The notes under the pieces are model-generated. The model was not told the origin of the DNA and ran no database searches. It saw only the letters and a program-made list of their open reading frames with translations. The position numbers and the translations under genes are program-made. From positions 1 to 64,000 of the forward strand of contig JBGMRJ010000001.1 of NCBI GenBank assembly GCA_048061315.1: a DNA stretch of 64,000 bases. The letters are read 5' to 3'. This document shows positions 36,708 through 45,507 of this stretch, one piece after another. The DNA comes from CAYQUC01 sp048061315. GTDB lineage: Bacteria; Pseudomonadota; Gammaproteobacteria; UBA6429; Thiohalophilaceae. Positions within the stretch are counted from its first letter, which is position 1. The number at the start of each line of letters is the position of its first letter.

Positions 36708-37619
36708 TTATTTCCTTCTACCACTACCACCATCCATAAATTCAGGGAAATAGAATTTTTTATATTTTCCTATCATGCCAACAATTGCACTATCATTTAA
36801 TTTTTTTACCCGGCGAGGGGGATATCCTAATTTTGCATAATCCATATAAGTTTGCTCTCGTCCATGACAGTTATCACACTCGTATGCCTCTTTTAACATA
36901 TTTTTATGCATACGATTTTTTTTATTTTTTCGTTCCCGGTTAGTATAAGATTTATATCTCTTCATGTAATATTTAGCAACACTCAAATCATCATCATTAC
37001 TAAAAAATTCATCTTCATCTTTATTATAAAGCGATATTTTTGCGCCATATAATTTAGATGTGTCTTTAACCTTTTTATAACCTTGTAATGACCAGGTACC
37101 TATTTCTACAACATTTAAAAAACCTGGATTCGATATATGATCACCGGAATCAACTTCATACCAACTCAGTGTCCATTTTCGTTTCTTACTAACATGACAT
37201 ACTTCACACGCGACTGAAAATGAATGCATGTTTAAAAAAGAACGAATTTCTTTATCTTTATCATGTGGTACTTCACCATGACAATACACACAAGCATTAA
37301 CTTTATCATGTTCAAATTTAACACCAACATGATGAAAATGTCCTTTAAAGTAGTCCTGATCAATTAACATGTATCCAAGGTCAGTTTTTTTATTTTCATG
37401 AGACGATCTGCGGTTGTATCCAACCTTAATCATTTTTTCTTCAGGTGTTTCACGCCCCGTTAATTTATAAATGGATCGCTTAGCACCCTCTTTGCCTTCA
37501 AACCCAAATATGAGCGGATAAAACAAAACCGCAGCCCAAATCATAACGCCCATTAACAACAGCACGTATGATTTATAGATAATTGCTTTAAAAAATTTAA
37601 TGAGAAATTTAATGATCAT
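36708..37619 (-). CDS. Membrane-anchored triheme cytochrome c
   Basis: 303 residues. One N-terminal membrane helix (about 14-36, YVLLLMGVMIWAAVLFYPLIFG) has no cleavage site, so the protein is probably anchored in the inner membrane facing the periplasm. Three CXXCH motifs (CVYCH, CEVCH, CDNCH) are well spaced; HFHHVGVKFEHDK before the first supplies possible distal histidines. The C-terminal part is Lys/Tyr-rich. It overlaps the cytochrome b gene upstream by 11 nt, which indicates tight coupling: with it and the anchored 8-heme protein it would make a quinol-dehydrogenase module. Confidence 0.83.
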   Translation of the reverse strand: MIIKFLIKFFKAIIYKSYVLLLMGVMIWAAVLFYPLIFGFEGKEGAKRSIYKLTGRETPEEKMIKVGYNRRSSHENKKTDLGYMLIDQDYFKGHFHHVGVKFEHDKVNACVYCHGEVPHDKDKEIRSFLNMHSFSVACEVCHVSKKRKWTLSWYEVDSGDHISNPGFLNVVEIGTWSLQGYKKVKDTSKLYGAKISLYNKDEDEFFSNDDDLSVAKYYMKRYKSYTNRERKNKKNRMHKNMLKEAYECDNCHGREQTYMDYAKLGYPPRRVKKLNDSAIVGMIGKYKKFYFPEFMDGGSGRRK

Positions 37620-38406
37620 GATGAGATATTATTTCGTTTTCCAGACCAGCTTCTTTCATGTATTCAACATAGAGCGCATAATGCTCATGAATCATTTGAG
37701 GTTCGGAGATATAGCCAGAAAAAAATCCCGTTGGAATGGGGAACTTCTCCGGACAATAAAATTCGTTATACCAGGTTATAAAAAATAAAAATAAAAGCGC
37801 TAACAAGGCTTCATACGAGTGCGCTATGTAAGCAGCATTTAATACAATGCCGGGTAAAACCTGACTAATCTCATCTCGCCACCACAGCATGACGCCGGCG
37901 ACACTAATTAAACTTATGCCGTAATATTGAGCATAATATTGAACTTTCTCTTTCCATATAAATCGACCGTGTTGCGCCGGCTTATTAGTGATAAATAAAA
38001 TATATTTAAAGTGATCAATAACATCGATTAAATCTTTTTTATTCATGATCATAGCTTGAGATAAGAATGATTTAATAATATTTTTTGGTGTTAATTTTTT
38101 CTCTTTTCGTAATTGAGATAAATTATTTCTAAAAAACAAACGAATCCAATAAGCGGTATGCCAGATAAAGACAGTAATAAGAACGACACCGGCTGCTCGA
38201 TGTATATTAGGCACTACATCGGGACCGCCAAGAAACGAATATATAACCGGTGCCCAGCTTTCATCAGAGTGTCGTATTGGTAAACCTGTTAATGCCAATA
38301 CCATGACACTAAACAACTCCATCGCAATCATAAATCGTTGTTTCGTTGTATGCTTTTGAAACTGACGCACACCGTCAATAATAATAATATTAGGGCGTCT
38401 ATCCAT
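37609..38406 (-). CDS. Cytochrome b, FDH-gamma-like quinone-facing subunit
   Basis: 265 residues with four membrane helices. RFMIAMELFSVMVLALTGLPIRHSDESW and the following VVPNIHRAAGVVLITVFIWHTAYWI are characteristic of the cytochrome b family of formate-dehydrogenase gamma and Ni-Fe hydrogenase subunits; His residues in helices 1, 2 and 4 (IAHSYEALLALLFLF) can hold two b hemes. Such proteins link the quinone pool to periplasmic multiheme partners. It lies 11 nt after the anchored 8-heme gene and overlaps the triheme gene. It is the second, unrelated-looking cytochrome b in the window; the other heads locus A. Confidence 0.85.
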   Translation of the reverse strand: MDRRPNIIIIDGVRQFQKHTTKQRFMIAMELFSVMVLALTGLPIRHSDESWAPVIYSFLGGPDVVPNIHRAAGVVLITVFIWHTAYWIRLFFRNNLSQLRKEKKLTPKNIIKSFLSQAMIMNKKDLIDVIDHFKYILFITNKPAQHGRFIWKEKVQYYAQYYGISLISVAGVMLWWRDEISQVLPGIVLNAAYIAHSYEALLALLFLFFITWYNEFYCPEKFPIPTGFFSGYISEPQMIHEHYALYVEYMKEAGLENEIISHHDH

Positions 38407-38417
38407 AATATCCTCGG

Positions 38418-39527
38418 CTATTCATGTGGTGGCTCCGGCTTTTTATTTACTCTGGTTTTAGACCGACTTTTCTTTTTCTTACTATGACTTGATTTGTGTT
38501 TCGATTTAAACAAGGCAACATTAGGTGCTAATCGTCTGACTAACTCTAAAAACACTATTGCTAAAAATCCATATAATACAAAAGCTAACATCCCCCGAAA
38601 GAACATCAACATATAAAATTGTAATGGGTATTTTTCATAGTCATAAGTTACATGTGTCTGGAAACCGGCCAGTTTAACATCGGCTTTCGGATGACAGCCT
38701 GCTGATAGACAGGTACGTCCTTTATTATCTTCATGAGTGGACGAAGTTTGTGATTCTTGTGACTCAATTAAGTGCACACTCTCTCCACGAACAACATGAC
38801 AATCCAGACAATCCGGGGCTGTCTCGCTACCGAGACTAATTAATTTGTAATGAAATGTCTCTTTATAAGAACTGATGACATCATCCATTTTGTGACGCTT
38901 TTGTATACCCTTATCAGCATGACACTTTGCACACATCGCAATGACATCTTTTGGGTTACGTTGTTTCTGTAATCGCGTACTAACGTGTAAAAAGAATTTT
39001 TCCGAAAAATTTCCGGTTGTGTGGCAACTTTTACATCGGGATATACTCTTCTGAGATACTAAATCCTGCATACCGCTCGCTACAGCAAAAGGACGAATTA
39101 AGGGTTGTTCATGACAATCTTTACAGGTTGGATAATCATCTGGATTTTCTTTTAAAGTGCCATCTTCTTTGTATTTACTGTGAACACTCTCATCTAAAAT
39201 TTCCTGAACTTCTTTGTGTGAGTATTTAGAATCACTCGATGGCTCAAATATGTGGCATTTTGTTGAACAATCAACAGGCTTTACATTTTTGTGTGGAACT
39301 TCTTTAACAGTAGTATGGCAATCGGCGCAGGTGTTTTTACTATGTGGGCTATTATTGTATAAATGTTCATTGACATAATACAGCTTAAATTCGCCGTTTT
39401 CATCTATTCGGCTAAGACCTTTATATTTGTGGCATAACAAACAATTTAGTTCATCAGCAAATAAATTGCTAGCTCCAAAACTAACTATCACCAGTAATAA
39501 AATATTTTTAATTAATTGCAAACTCAT
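38418..39527 (-). CDS. Membrane-anchored octaheme cytochrome c with atypical heme motifs
   Basis: 369 residues from the ATG at 39527, which gives a proper signal peptide (MSLQLIKNILLLVIVSFGASNLFADE); an upstream ATG at 39563 would overlap the previous gene. Eight heme sites are read in order: CLLCH, CADCH, CSTKCH (CX3CH), CKDCH, CKSCH, CAKCH, CLDCH and CLSAGCH (CX4CH). A membrane helix near the C-terminus (FYMLMFFRGMLAFVLYGFLAIVFLEL) precedes a Lys/Ser/Arg-rich tail that should lie in the cytoplasm. The heme domain is therefore periplasmic. The next gene downstream is the cytochrome b. Confidence 0.85.
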   Translation of the reverse strand: MSLQLIKNILLLVIVSFGASNLFADELNCLLCHKYKGLSRIDENGEFKLYYVNEHLYNNSPHSKNTCADCHTTVKEVPHKNVKPVDCSTKCHIFEPSSDSKYSHKEVQEILDESVHSKYKEDGTLKENPDDYPTCKDCHEQPLIRPFAVASGMQDLVSQKSISRCKSCHTTGNFSEKFFLHVSTRLQKQRNPKDVIAMCAKCHADKGIQKRHKMDDVISSYKETFHYKLISLGSETAPDCLDCHVVRGESVHLIESQESQTSSTHEDNKGRTCLSAGCHPKADVKLAGFQTHVTYDYEKYPLQFYMLMFFRGMLAFVLYGFLAIVFLELVRRLAPNVALFKSKHKSSHSKKKKSRSKTRVNKKPEPPHE

Positions 39528-39547
39528 TATTTTATTTTTTTTATAAA

Positions 39548-40609
39548 CTAAAATGGATGGCATAAATTACACATTTGTTCTTTTCGTAATTTTTTAGGAC
39601 TATCTGCCCCTAGCGCTTTGATTTTATCCTTTATTACACCTTTTTGATGAACATTGTGACACGTTGCACAATGAACTTTACCTGTTTTAGGTTCAAGAGG
39701 AACATACAAATTTTCTTTTGGCAAAGTTGCTTTCATTTGCAAGCGAACTAGATCAGATGCCACAACTAAATGATTTGCTTTTTTCTTCTTAAATCCAAAA
39801 GCTAATTCGCCACCCGGATGAGGTTTCCAAATATGACAACCTGTGCACATTTTCGAATAATCAGAAACATTAAATTTTAAATCCTTAGGCGATTTTAGTT
39901 TTGATAATTTATTAACCTCTTGATGGCACACATAACAAGTACTTTTTTTAATAGTACCATTTTTCGCTATCTGTTTATGGGGGTTAAAACGTTTAAAATT
40001 CTTTTTATTGTGACACTTGAAACACAACTCGGTGCGGCTTCTAAATGGACCCAATCTAAAAAACTCTCTATTACGACCACGGTTAAAAAATTTTGCAGGA
40101 GTGCATTGCAAAATAACATCATGACAGGTGAGACAACTCATTGTTCCTTTTCGGGCTAATTTCGAACTTAAGGTTTTCTTATACGCCGGTGGCATCCGTC
40201 TTAGCATACCCTTACTGGGTTTTAGGTTTACCGGATGATTCAACAGATTAACAGGAATAAATTGATGACATGAGTCACACAGCTTATTGACATCCCGAAT
40301 GTGCAGCTTCAAATTAGACTTTGTTGGAGCACCATTGTGGCAGGTACCACACTGCGATTTATCCCAATGTGGATCGACTATCGCATATTTGTTTAATTCA
40401 TCAGTCGCAATTTGTCTTGGGATAGTCAGTACGGTTTGAATTCGTGCACGGCGTCTGGCATCAGCTGCACTAGTTGACTTACTTTTAACTGTTGTTACTT
40501 TCGGCTCAACAGAAAACGTAGTCTGTGAATAAAACAACGCAATGAAGAATAAAACAAAGTAAGTCGAACTTCGATATTGCTGTTCAGTTAATTGTTTACC
40601 ATTCTTCAT
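39548..40609 (-). CDS. Periplasmic octaheme cytochrome c
   Basis: 353 residues with a signal peptide after a longer basic n-region (hydrophobic part about 15-33, ending TTFSVE). Eight CXXCH motifs are visible: CGTCH, CDSCH, CLTCH, CFKCH, CYVCH, CTGCH, CATCH and CNLCH, the last at the extreme C-terminus (CNLCHPF). The sequence between motifs is Lys/Arg-rich. No lipobox or membrane helix is seen, so it is probably soluble in the periplasm and well placed to shuttle electrons between the inner-membrane module and the outer-membrane barrel. It lies 44 nt after the 12-heme gene. Confidence 0.87.
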   Translation of the reverse strand: MKNGKQLTEQQYRSSTYFVLFFIALFYSQTTFSVEPKVTTVKSKSTSAADARRRARIQTVLTIPRQIATDELNKYAIVDPHWDKSQCGTCHNGAPTKSNLKLHIRDVNKLCDSCHQFIPVNLLNHPVNLKPSKGMLRRMPPAYKKTLSSKLARKGTMSCLTCHDVILQCTPAKFFNRGRNREFFRLGPFRSRTELCFKCHNKKNFKRFNPHKQIAKNGTIKKSTCYVCHQEVNKLSKLKSPKDLKFNVSDYSKMCTGCHIWKPHPGGELAFGFKKKKANHLVVASDLVRLQMKATLPKENLYVPLEPKTGKVHCATCHNVHQKGVIKDKIKALGADSPKKLRKEQMCNLCHPF

Positions 40610-40653
40610 TGCTTACTGCTATTTCAAATTTTAAACCTACTAGAAGTTTACAG

Positions 40654-42390
40654 CTAGTATGTTTCTGGATTATGTATTTCGCCGTGGCAGGATAACGTAC
40701 ACATACCAGTATTGTTCCCTGTACCTGTCCACGCCAAAACACCACCAACCGGTGTCACTGGCATTGTGCCACTTGTCCGAAAATTAATTAGTCTAAGGTT
40801 ATTCGTTATCGTTGCACCTGCTGCTAAACTCGCTCCGTGCGGAGTATGGCAGGTTGTACAAGCTGTTGTCTCACCCACAATATGCCTATTGTGCTCTCTA
40901 AAGGTCGTATCGCCTAAAATAATTATGCGATCATGACAGCTATAGCAGAGCTCATAAGCTGTCGGACTCTCTGGCGTACCATCGGTAATAACCAAATTCA
41001 ATTTTAATAGTGCAGAAGAAGTCGTACCATGAGGTTTGTCTAAATGACATTCAAAGCATGTTTTAGTGAATGTATTAAGCCCCGGTCCAGGAGTAACCCC
41101 AGCTACAAGTAGCGCAGGTATCCAAGGTGGTAAAAGACTTTGACTACCAATCTTAGCCAATCCACGAATTGGATGAAATGATGGATTTAAAGGATCAAAC
41201 TCCAAACGAACATCATTTTCTTGCTTATTTCGTGACAACAACGGTGTTGGACGAAAAGTATGACATTTAAAACACAATTCTTCTTTAGCCGTAATTGGAC
41301 TCACTTCGATTCCAGTCCAGGTTAATCCAGTTAGTCCCACAACGCCAACGGGATCTTGACTCGCAGCATGAGCATTGTGGCAATCGACACATTCAACATG
41401 GCGTAGATTCGCCGGAACCGGTGATCGCTCAACGGGATAGGGCTGATGGTTAACATCTGAGCCAGTACGCCCTGGTAGCCCATTATTAGGCCCCATGGGA
41501 TGTGCAGATGCTAATAAGAATTCAGCAGTAACATCGCCGGTGACATTGCCATTATGGCACACAAAGCAAACATCTTGCTCTGTTGGTTGTGTCATTAACC
41601 GTTCAGGAAACTTGGCATTATGAGCAGCATGACAGTTAGCACAAGCATTATCAGCCACAGTTGGAAAAGTACTATTAGGCCAAGGATCAGGAGGTTGACC
41701 ATTCCAGGTATTAGTTGATGTGTTATGTTTTGAATTGGCCCATTGTGATTTCTGATGACATTGTTCACAGAGAGCAGAACCGCGATTACTCATTACCAGA
41801 AACTGACCATTAATATCATCGTGGGCATCATGACAAGTTGTACACTGTATTTCACTATTGCCATCTAACCTTACTGCGCCCACTAATGTTGCTGGATCAA
41901 CAAGTTCAGTTGCCTGCGCTGCTAATGTTTTTGTATACTGAAAAGAGATCGGGTGATCATTAGAGAGATTAATTCCAATATAACCTTTTGATCCAGTCGG
42001 AATTGCTCCCGTTGCCGAAACCCCGTTCATTAAAATAGCACCTGTTGCAACTGCACCACCAATTGCGATAGTTCCATCATGGCAGCTTAAACATAAAATG
42101 GATGAGCCTGTAGGTTGGCCAGGCGTTGCTGTTAATGTTGAACTGGAGTAAGGAGTATACTGTTGCACAACGCCTGCAGTACGATTCCAAAGGGGTGCAT
42201 TATTAAAAGAATTGTGTGGTGTGTGACAGAAAATACAAATTCTTTTTTCCGACACAGCTGCTATACCACCGGTTAAACCACCACCACTCATTGATAAATC
42301 GTGTTTAGAACCAACAATACCCGCAATAGCAGGATTTATTCCAATCAGTGCTAACAACAATAATAAAGGTAGGATCATTTTAATTTTCAT
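40654..42390 (-). CDS. 12-heme c-type cytochrome of the doubled-CXXCH type
   Basis: 578 residues with a signal peptide (about 1-23, ending NPAIAG). Eleven CXXCH motifs and a final CX3CH (CTLSCH) are present. CIFCHTPHNS, CLSCHDGT and NDHPIS near the start are hallmarks of doubled-CXXCH cytochromes often found at the cell surface. The spacing between hemes is wide (about 30-60 residues) with Gly/Thr/Pro-rich stretches. Its ATG overlaps the stop of the NHL lipoprotein gene in ATGA. Its N-terminal region clearly resembles the 4-heme protein at 46737. It is a candidate extracellular or barrel-inserted cytochrome; no surface-targeting motif is visible. Confidence 0.86.
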   Translation of the reverse strand: MKIKMILPLLLLLALIGINPAIAGIVGSKHDLSMSGGGLTGGIAAVSEKRICIFCHTPHNSFNNAPLWNRTAGVVQQYTPYSSSTLTATPGQPTGSSILCLSCHDGTIAIGGAVATGAILMNGVSATGAIPTGSKGYIGINLSNDHPISFQYTKTLAAQATELVDPATLVGAVRLDGNSEIQCTTCHDAHDDINGQFLVMSNRGSALCEQCHQKSQWANSKHNTSTNTWNGQPPDPWPNSTFPTVADNACANCHAAHNAKFPERLMTQPTEQDVCFVCHNGNVTGDVTAEFLLASAHPMGPNNGLPGRTGSDVNHQPYPVERSPVPANLRHVECVDCHNAHAASQDPVGVVGLTGLTWTGIEVSPITAKEELCFKCHTFRPTPLLSRNKQENDVRLEFDPLNPSFHPIRGLAKIGSQSLLPPWIPALLVAGVTPGPGLNTFTKTCFECHLDKPHGTTSSALLKLNLVITDGTPESPTAYELCYSCHDRIIILGDTTFREHNRHIVGETTACTTCHTPHGASLAAGATITNNLRLINFRTSGTMPVTPVGGVLAWTGTGNNTGMCTLSCHGEIHNPETY

Positions 42391-43427
42391 AATGATTTAC
42401 CTCCAATGTAATAAAACACCTGAATGCGTTTATTGAAGGTATCGGCTACATAAATTGCTTCGTTCTCTTTGATAAAGACATTAGTTGGTAACCAGAATTC
42501 TCCTTTTTTATTACCAGCCTGACCAAAGTGCATTAAAAACTCACCTTCAGGTGAAAACATTTGAATCACTGCAAACATCGAATCAACTACATAGATATTA
42601 CCGTTATTGTCACTGGCTATACCTTTTGGCCGTGAATGCTGACCACCACCAGAACCTATTTTTCCAAATGATTTTACGAACTGGCCTTGAACTGTGAAAG
42701 TCTGCACACGAAAGTTCATCGAATCTGATATTAATAATTGATCCTTTTTGTCACGCCAAATCATGGTAGGAAAATTAAATTTCCCCTGGCCTCCACCACG
42801 ACCACCAAACGACATTAAATATTCACCGGATTCTTCAAAAACTTTTACTTGATGGTTAATGGTATCAACTACATAAACCCAACCGGTGTCCTGATCAACA
42901 CTAATGCCCGTGGGTTGCGACACACTTTCATCAGTGTGAAACACTCTAGCTTCGTCTTCACCTTTTTTTAATTTGTAAATTTTTCCGGCTGTTGAATCGG
43001 TGATAAAAACTGAACCATTTCTACCGATAGCAAGACTAACTGGTTGCTGCATCAACTGATCATTAGGTAAACGTATGAGTGTGTAATCGTTATTTGGCAT
43101 ATCAAAACGATGTACACCTTGAACGCCTGGATCAGCAACATAAATAAGGTTATCAGTGGTGCCGATTATACCCATTGGTGTGACGAGTCTTTGTTGTTCT
43201 TCTCCAGCAAAAACTTCAACCACCCATTTAAAGAATCCTTTTTCAATACCCAGATCTTCGGCATTTGAAAAAGAACCGGCAAATGCAATACGCGGTTTTT
43301 CTGGTTTGCTGGGCCAGATTAATTCGGTGACTTCCTTTTTCGAATCAAATTTAACTTCATTTTTCGAACATCCAAATATCGAAAAGAAGAGCACTATTAA
43401 TAACAATGATTTCAAATTCCGTTTCAT
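42387..43427 (-). CDS. NHL-repeat lipoprotein (second of locus B)
   Basis: About 346 residues from the ATG at 43427, 2 nt after the barrel stop; an in-frame TTG lies at 43433. The lipoprotein signal ends FSIFGC, then Ser-Lys. Residues about 75-345 form an NHL beta-propeller with repeats such as VADPGVQGVHRFDMP, ITDSTAGKIYKLKKG, VDTINHQVKVFEESG and VADTFNKRIQVFYY. The gene lies between the barrel and the 12-heme cytochrome with overlapping stop and start codons, so the three proteins are likely made in fixed ratio and may form one complex. Confidence 0.87.
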   Translation of the reverse strand: MKRNLKSLLLIVLFFSIFGCSKNEVKFDSKKEVTELIWPSKPEKPRIAFAGSFSNAEDLGIEKGFFKWVVEVFAGEEQQRLVTPMGIIGTTDNLIYVADPGVQGVHRFDMPNNDYTLIRLPNDQLMQQPVSLAIGRNGSVFITDSTAGKIYKLKKGEDEARVFHTDESVSQPTGISVDQDTGWVYVVDTINHQVKVFEESGEYLMSFGGRGGGQGKFNFPTMIWRDKKDQLLISDSMNFRVQTFTVQGQFVKSFGKIGSGGGQHSRPKGIASDNNGNIYVVDSMFAVIQMFSPEGEFLMHFGQAGNKKGEFWLPTNVFIKENEAIYVADTFNKRIQVFYYIGGKSL

Positions 43428-43429
43428 AA

Positions 43430-45496
43430 TCAAAATGTCCTGACTAGGTTAAGTTGAACTGCTGTTCGCTCACGAAGTTGGAACCCTCGTAAATCATTTA
43501 ATTTTGAGCCAGTTATATTCAACAGCAATCTACGATAACCCCATTCGAATCGAATTGAGGCTTCCTGTAATTCTTTAATCTCGTTAATATTACCAACATC
43601 TGTTGATTCATCATAGATCAAAGATAAATTAGTACGCCGAGTTGTTTGATATTTGAGCAATGCACGATAATCAATTTTATCAATATTGTTGAAACTTCCT
43701 ACAATCCCGGTATATTCTACAGTAGAATCGCGGCGAGATAAATAAAGACTTCCCCCCCGAAATATACTTATTTGCATATAACCAAGTGCTGATTTAGCAT
43801 CAGTAACCACAGCATTCTCTTTGGTGTTATCAAGCCGTACTTCGCCCCCCATTAGTATACGATCATTCCACAAAGGAAAATCAACACCGGCACCCGTGTT
43901 AGTTGCAGTACGATTAGTGACTAAAGTATCCGATACGGTTCCTTCCAGAATAGTGACATCTGACTCATTGATTCCGGCGAATACGTTAAAATACTCAAGA
44001 AACTGAACGGTTGAATTTAGACCTTTAATTGTTCTCCGAAATCGATTATCGCTACCGTTGTCAACAGAATATGTAACAAAAACAGGGTAATTATTAGACG
44101 GGAATTCATGTTCATTTCTTGTTTCTATAGCAAATTTTCCATTTCCTAAAGCATATATATTATAATCACGCCCTTCTAGATATTTTATATTCTGATCTTT
44201 AGAATCTAGTACTTTAATTGTTCCTGCAACAATATTAGATTGCCTTAATGTTCTTCTACTACCACTGTTTGGCATATTAAAGGATTCATTTTTTTCAGAT
44301 GTAGAGGCATTTACTTTTGAATTACTTTCATTAACACCAATTAACATGGTTATCGAAAAAGTAGCACGCTTAAACATGTGACGGTAACTAGTACTATTTT
44401 TTAGACCATAAAGTGTTGAATCTGCACCGGATAGTTGCGTTTGCAGTGCTGTTGCATCAAACCGTGTCGTAAAACCATTAAATTCCGTATACGATATTCC
44501 AGCATTAGCAGTATGCGTGTCATTTTGTAAATCAGCATAAATATTACTATTATAGCTATAAGTATAATTAGACTTTAGATGTTCATTATGAACCCATTCT
44601 ATACTGGGAGAAATCATGATTTCGTCATATTCAAATGAATCACGATTTTGTCGATAACTTGAAAAAAGATTAAAAGTGTATTCACGTTTATCACCGTAAT
44701 TGGTGCGCACATCAAAATTGAGACTGTCGATGGTATTACGTGTAGGCGTACGAGTGAATGCTGTACTTCCGGAGTTTGAAACCTGCACTTGATGTGAATA
44801 GAGGAGCTGAGCACGGCCATCATTTTTAAACGATTTATAAGCTCCAAGTGTGGTTGCGTCAACCTTGTCACTAACAACTCTCAAATTGCTTTGACCTGAC
44901 ACATCATAATGAATTGCATCTAATGTTAATTTAATTGGTGCATTCCAAACGAAATTTGCTCCATAACGGGTACTCTCGGAAATAAAAGCATCTGCCGTTA
45001 CGGCATTAATACTCGGATGCTTGCGGACATAAAAAAGTGAGAAGGGATAATCTTTTTTCTCAAAAAACGATAATCTAAAATTCAAATCCAGAGCATTACT
45101 ATTATTGCTGTTATCAACAACAGATTCGTCATACTTTGGTGGGGGAGTATCGTTAACTTGAACATTAAAATCCGTGACGTCATTCTGTGTAAATACTAGA
45201 CCAAAACCAAAATCGAACTTAAGAAAATTAGGATGATATATAAAGGTATGAAATAAAAGCTCAAGGTTCTGTTGGGTTACTTGACGCTCCTGACCGTTAC
45301 TTGAGCCCGTCGCATTACCTAAGGCATCGACTCCTCCATTGTAATTATCTTCCGTTAAATAGTCGAAATTGACCTGACCTTCGGAGCCTAGAAATCCCAT
45401 AGCCTGAATTTCGGATGCATTGACAACTGAAACCTTGAATAATATCCCTATTCCTGCGATTAGTAATAGCCACGCATATTTCTTCCTGACTAACAT
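43430..45496 (-). CDS. Large outer-membrane beta-barrel (locus B)
   Basis: 688 residues with a signal peptide (about 1-27, ending VSVVNASE). The rest alternates polar and hydrophobic residues over long strands with Asn/Ser/Thr/Asp-rich turns (LDLNFRLSFFEKKDYPFSLFYVRKHP, KREYTFNLFSSYRQNRDSF), ending VQLNLVRTF with the terminal Phe of outer-membrane proteins. Size suggests a barrel of more than 20 strands, in the range of MtrB-like conduits, but no N-terminal CxxC is present and I see no convincing MtrB similarity. It is flanked on both sides by NHL lipoprotein genes in an overlapping operon, so it is the likely trans-membrane sheath of the locus. Inference from context. Confidence 0.75.
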   Translation of the reverse strand: MLVRKKYAWLLLIAGIGILFKVSVVNASEIQAMGFLGSEGQVNFDYLTEDNYNGGVDALGNATGSSNGQERQVTQQNLELLFHTFIYHPNFLKFDFGFGLVFTQNDVTDFNVQVNDTPPPKYDESVVDNSNNSNALDLNFRLSFFEKKDYPFSLFYVRKHPSINAVTADAFISESTRYGANFVWNAPIKLTLDAIHYDVSGQSNLRVVSDKVDATTLGAYKSFKNDGRAQLLYSHQVQVSNSGSTAFTRTPTRNTIDSLNFDVRTNYGDKREYTFNLFSSYRQNRDSFEYDEIMISPSIEWVHNEHLKSNYTYSYNSNIYADLQNDTHTANAGISYTEFNGFTTRFDATALQTQLSGADSTLYGLKNSTSYRHMFKRATFSITMLIGVNESNSKVNASTSEKNESFNMPNSGSRRTLRQSNIVAGTIKVLDSKDQNIKYLEGRDYNIYALGNGKFAIETRNEHEFPSNNYPVFVTYSVDNGSDNRFRRTIKGLNSTVQFLEYFNVFAGINESDVTILEGTVSDTLVTNRTATNTGAGVDFPLWNDRILMGGEVRLDNTKENAVVTDAKSALGYMQISIFRGGSLYLSRRDSTVEYTGIVGSFNNIDKIDYRALLKYQTTRRTNLSLIYDESTDVGNINEIKELQEASIRFEWGYRRLLLNITGSKLNDLRGFQLRERTAVQLNLVRTF

Positions 45497-45507
45497 AGTT
45501 TATCACT

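Noticed and set aside
43430..45496. MtrB-type barrel
   Set aside because: The size is similar but the N-terminal CxxC and recognisable MtrB sequence are missing; the neighbours are NHL proteins, not MtrA/MtrC.
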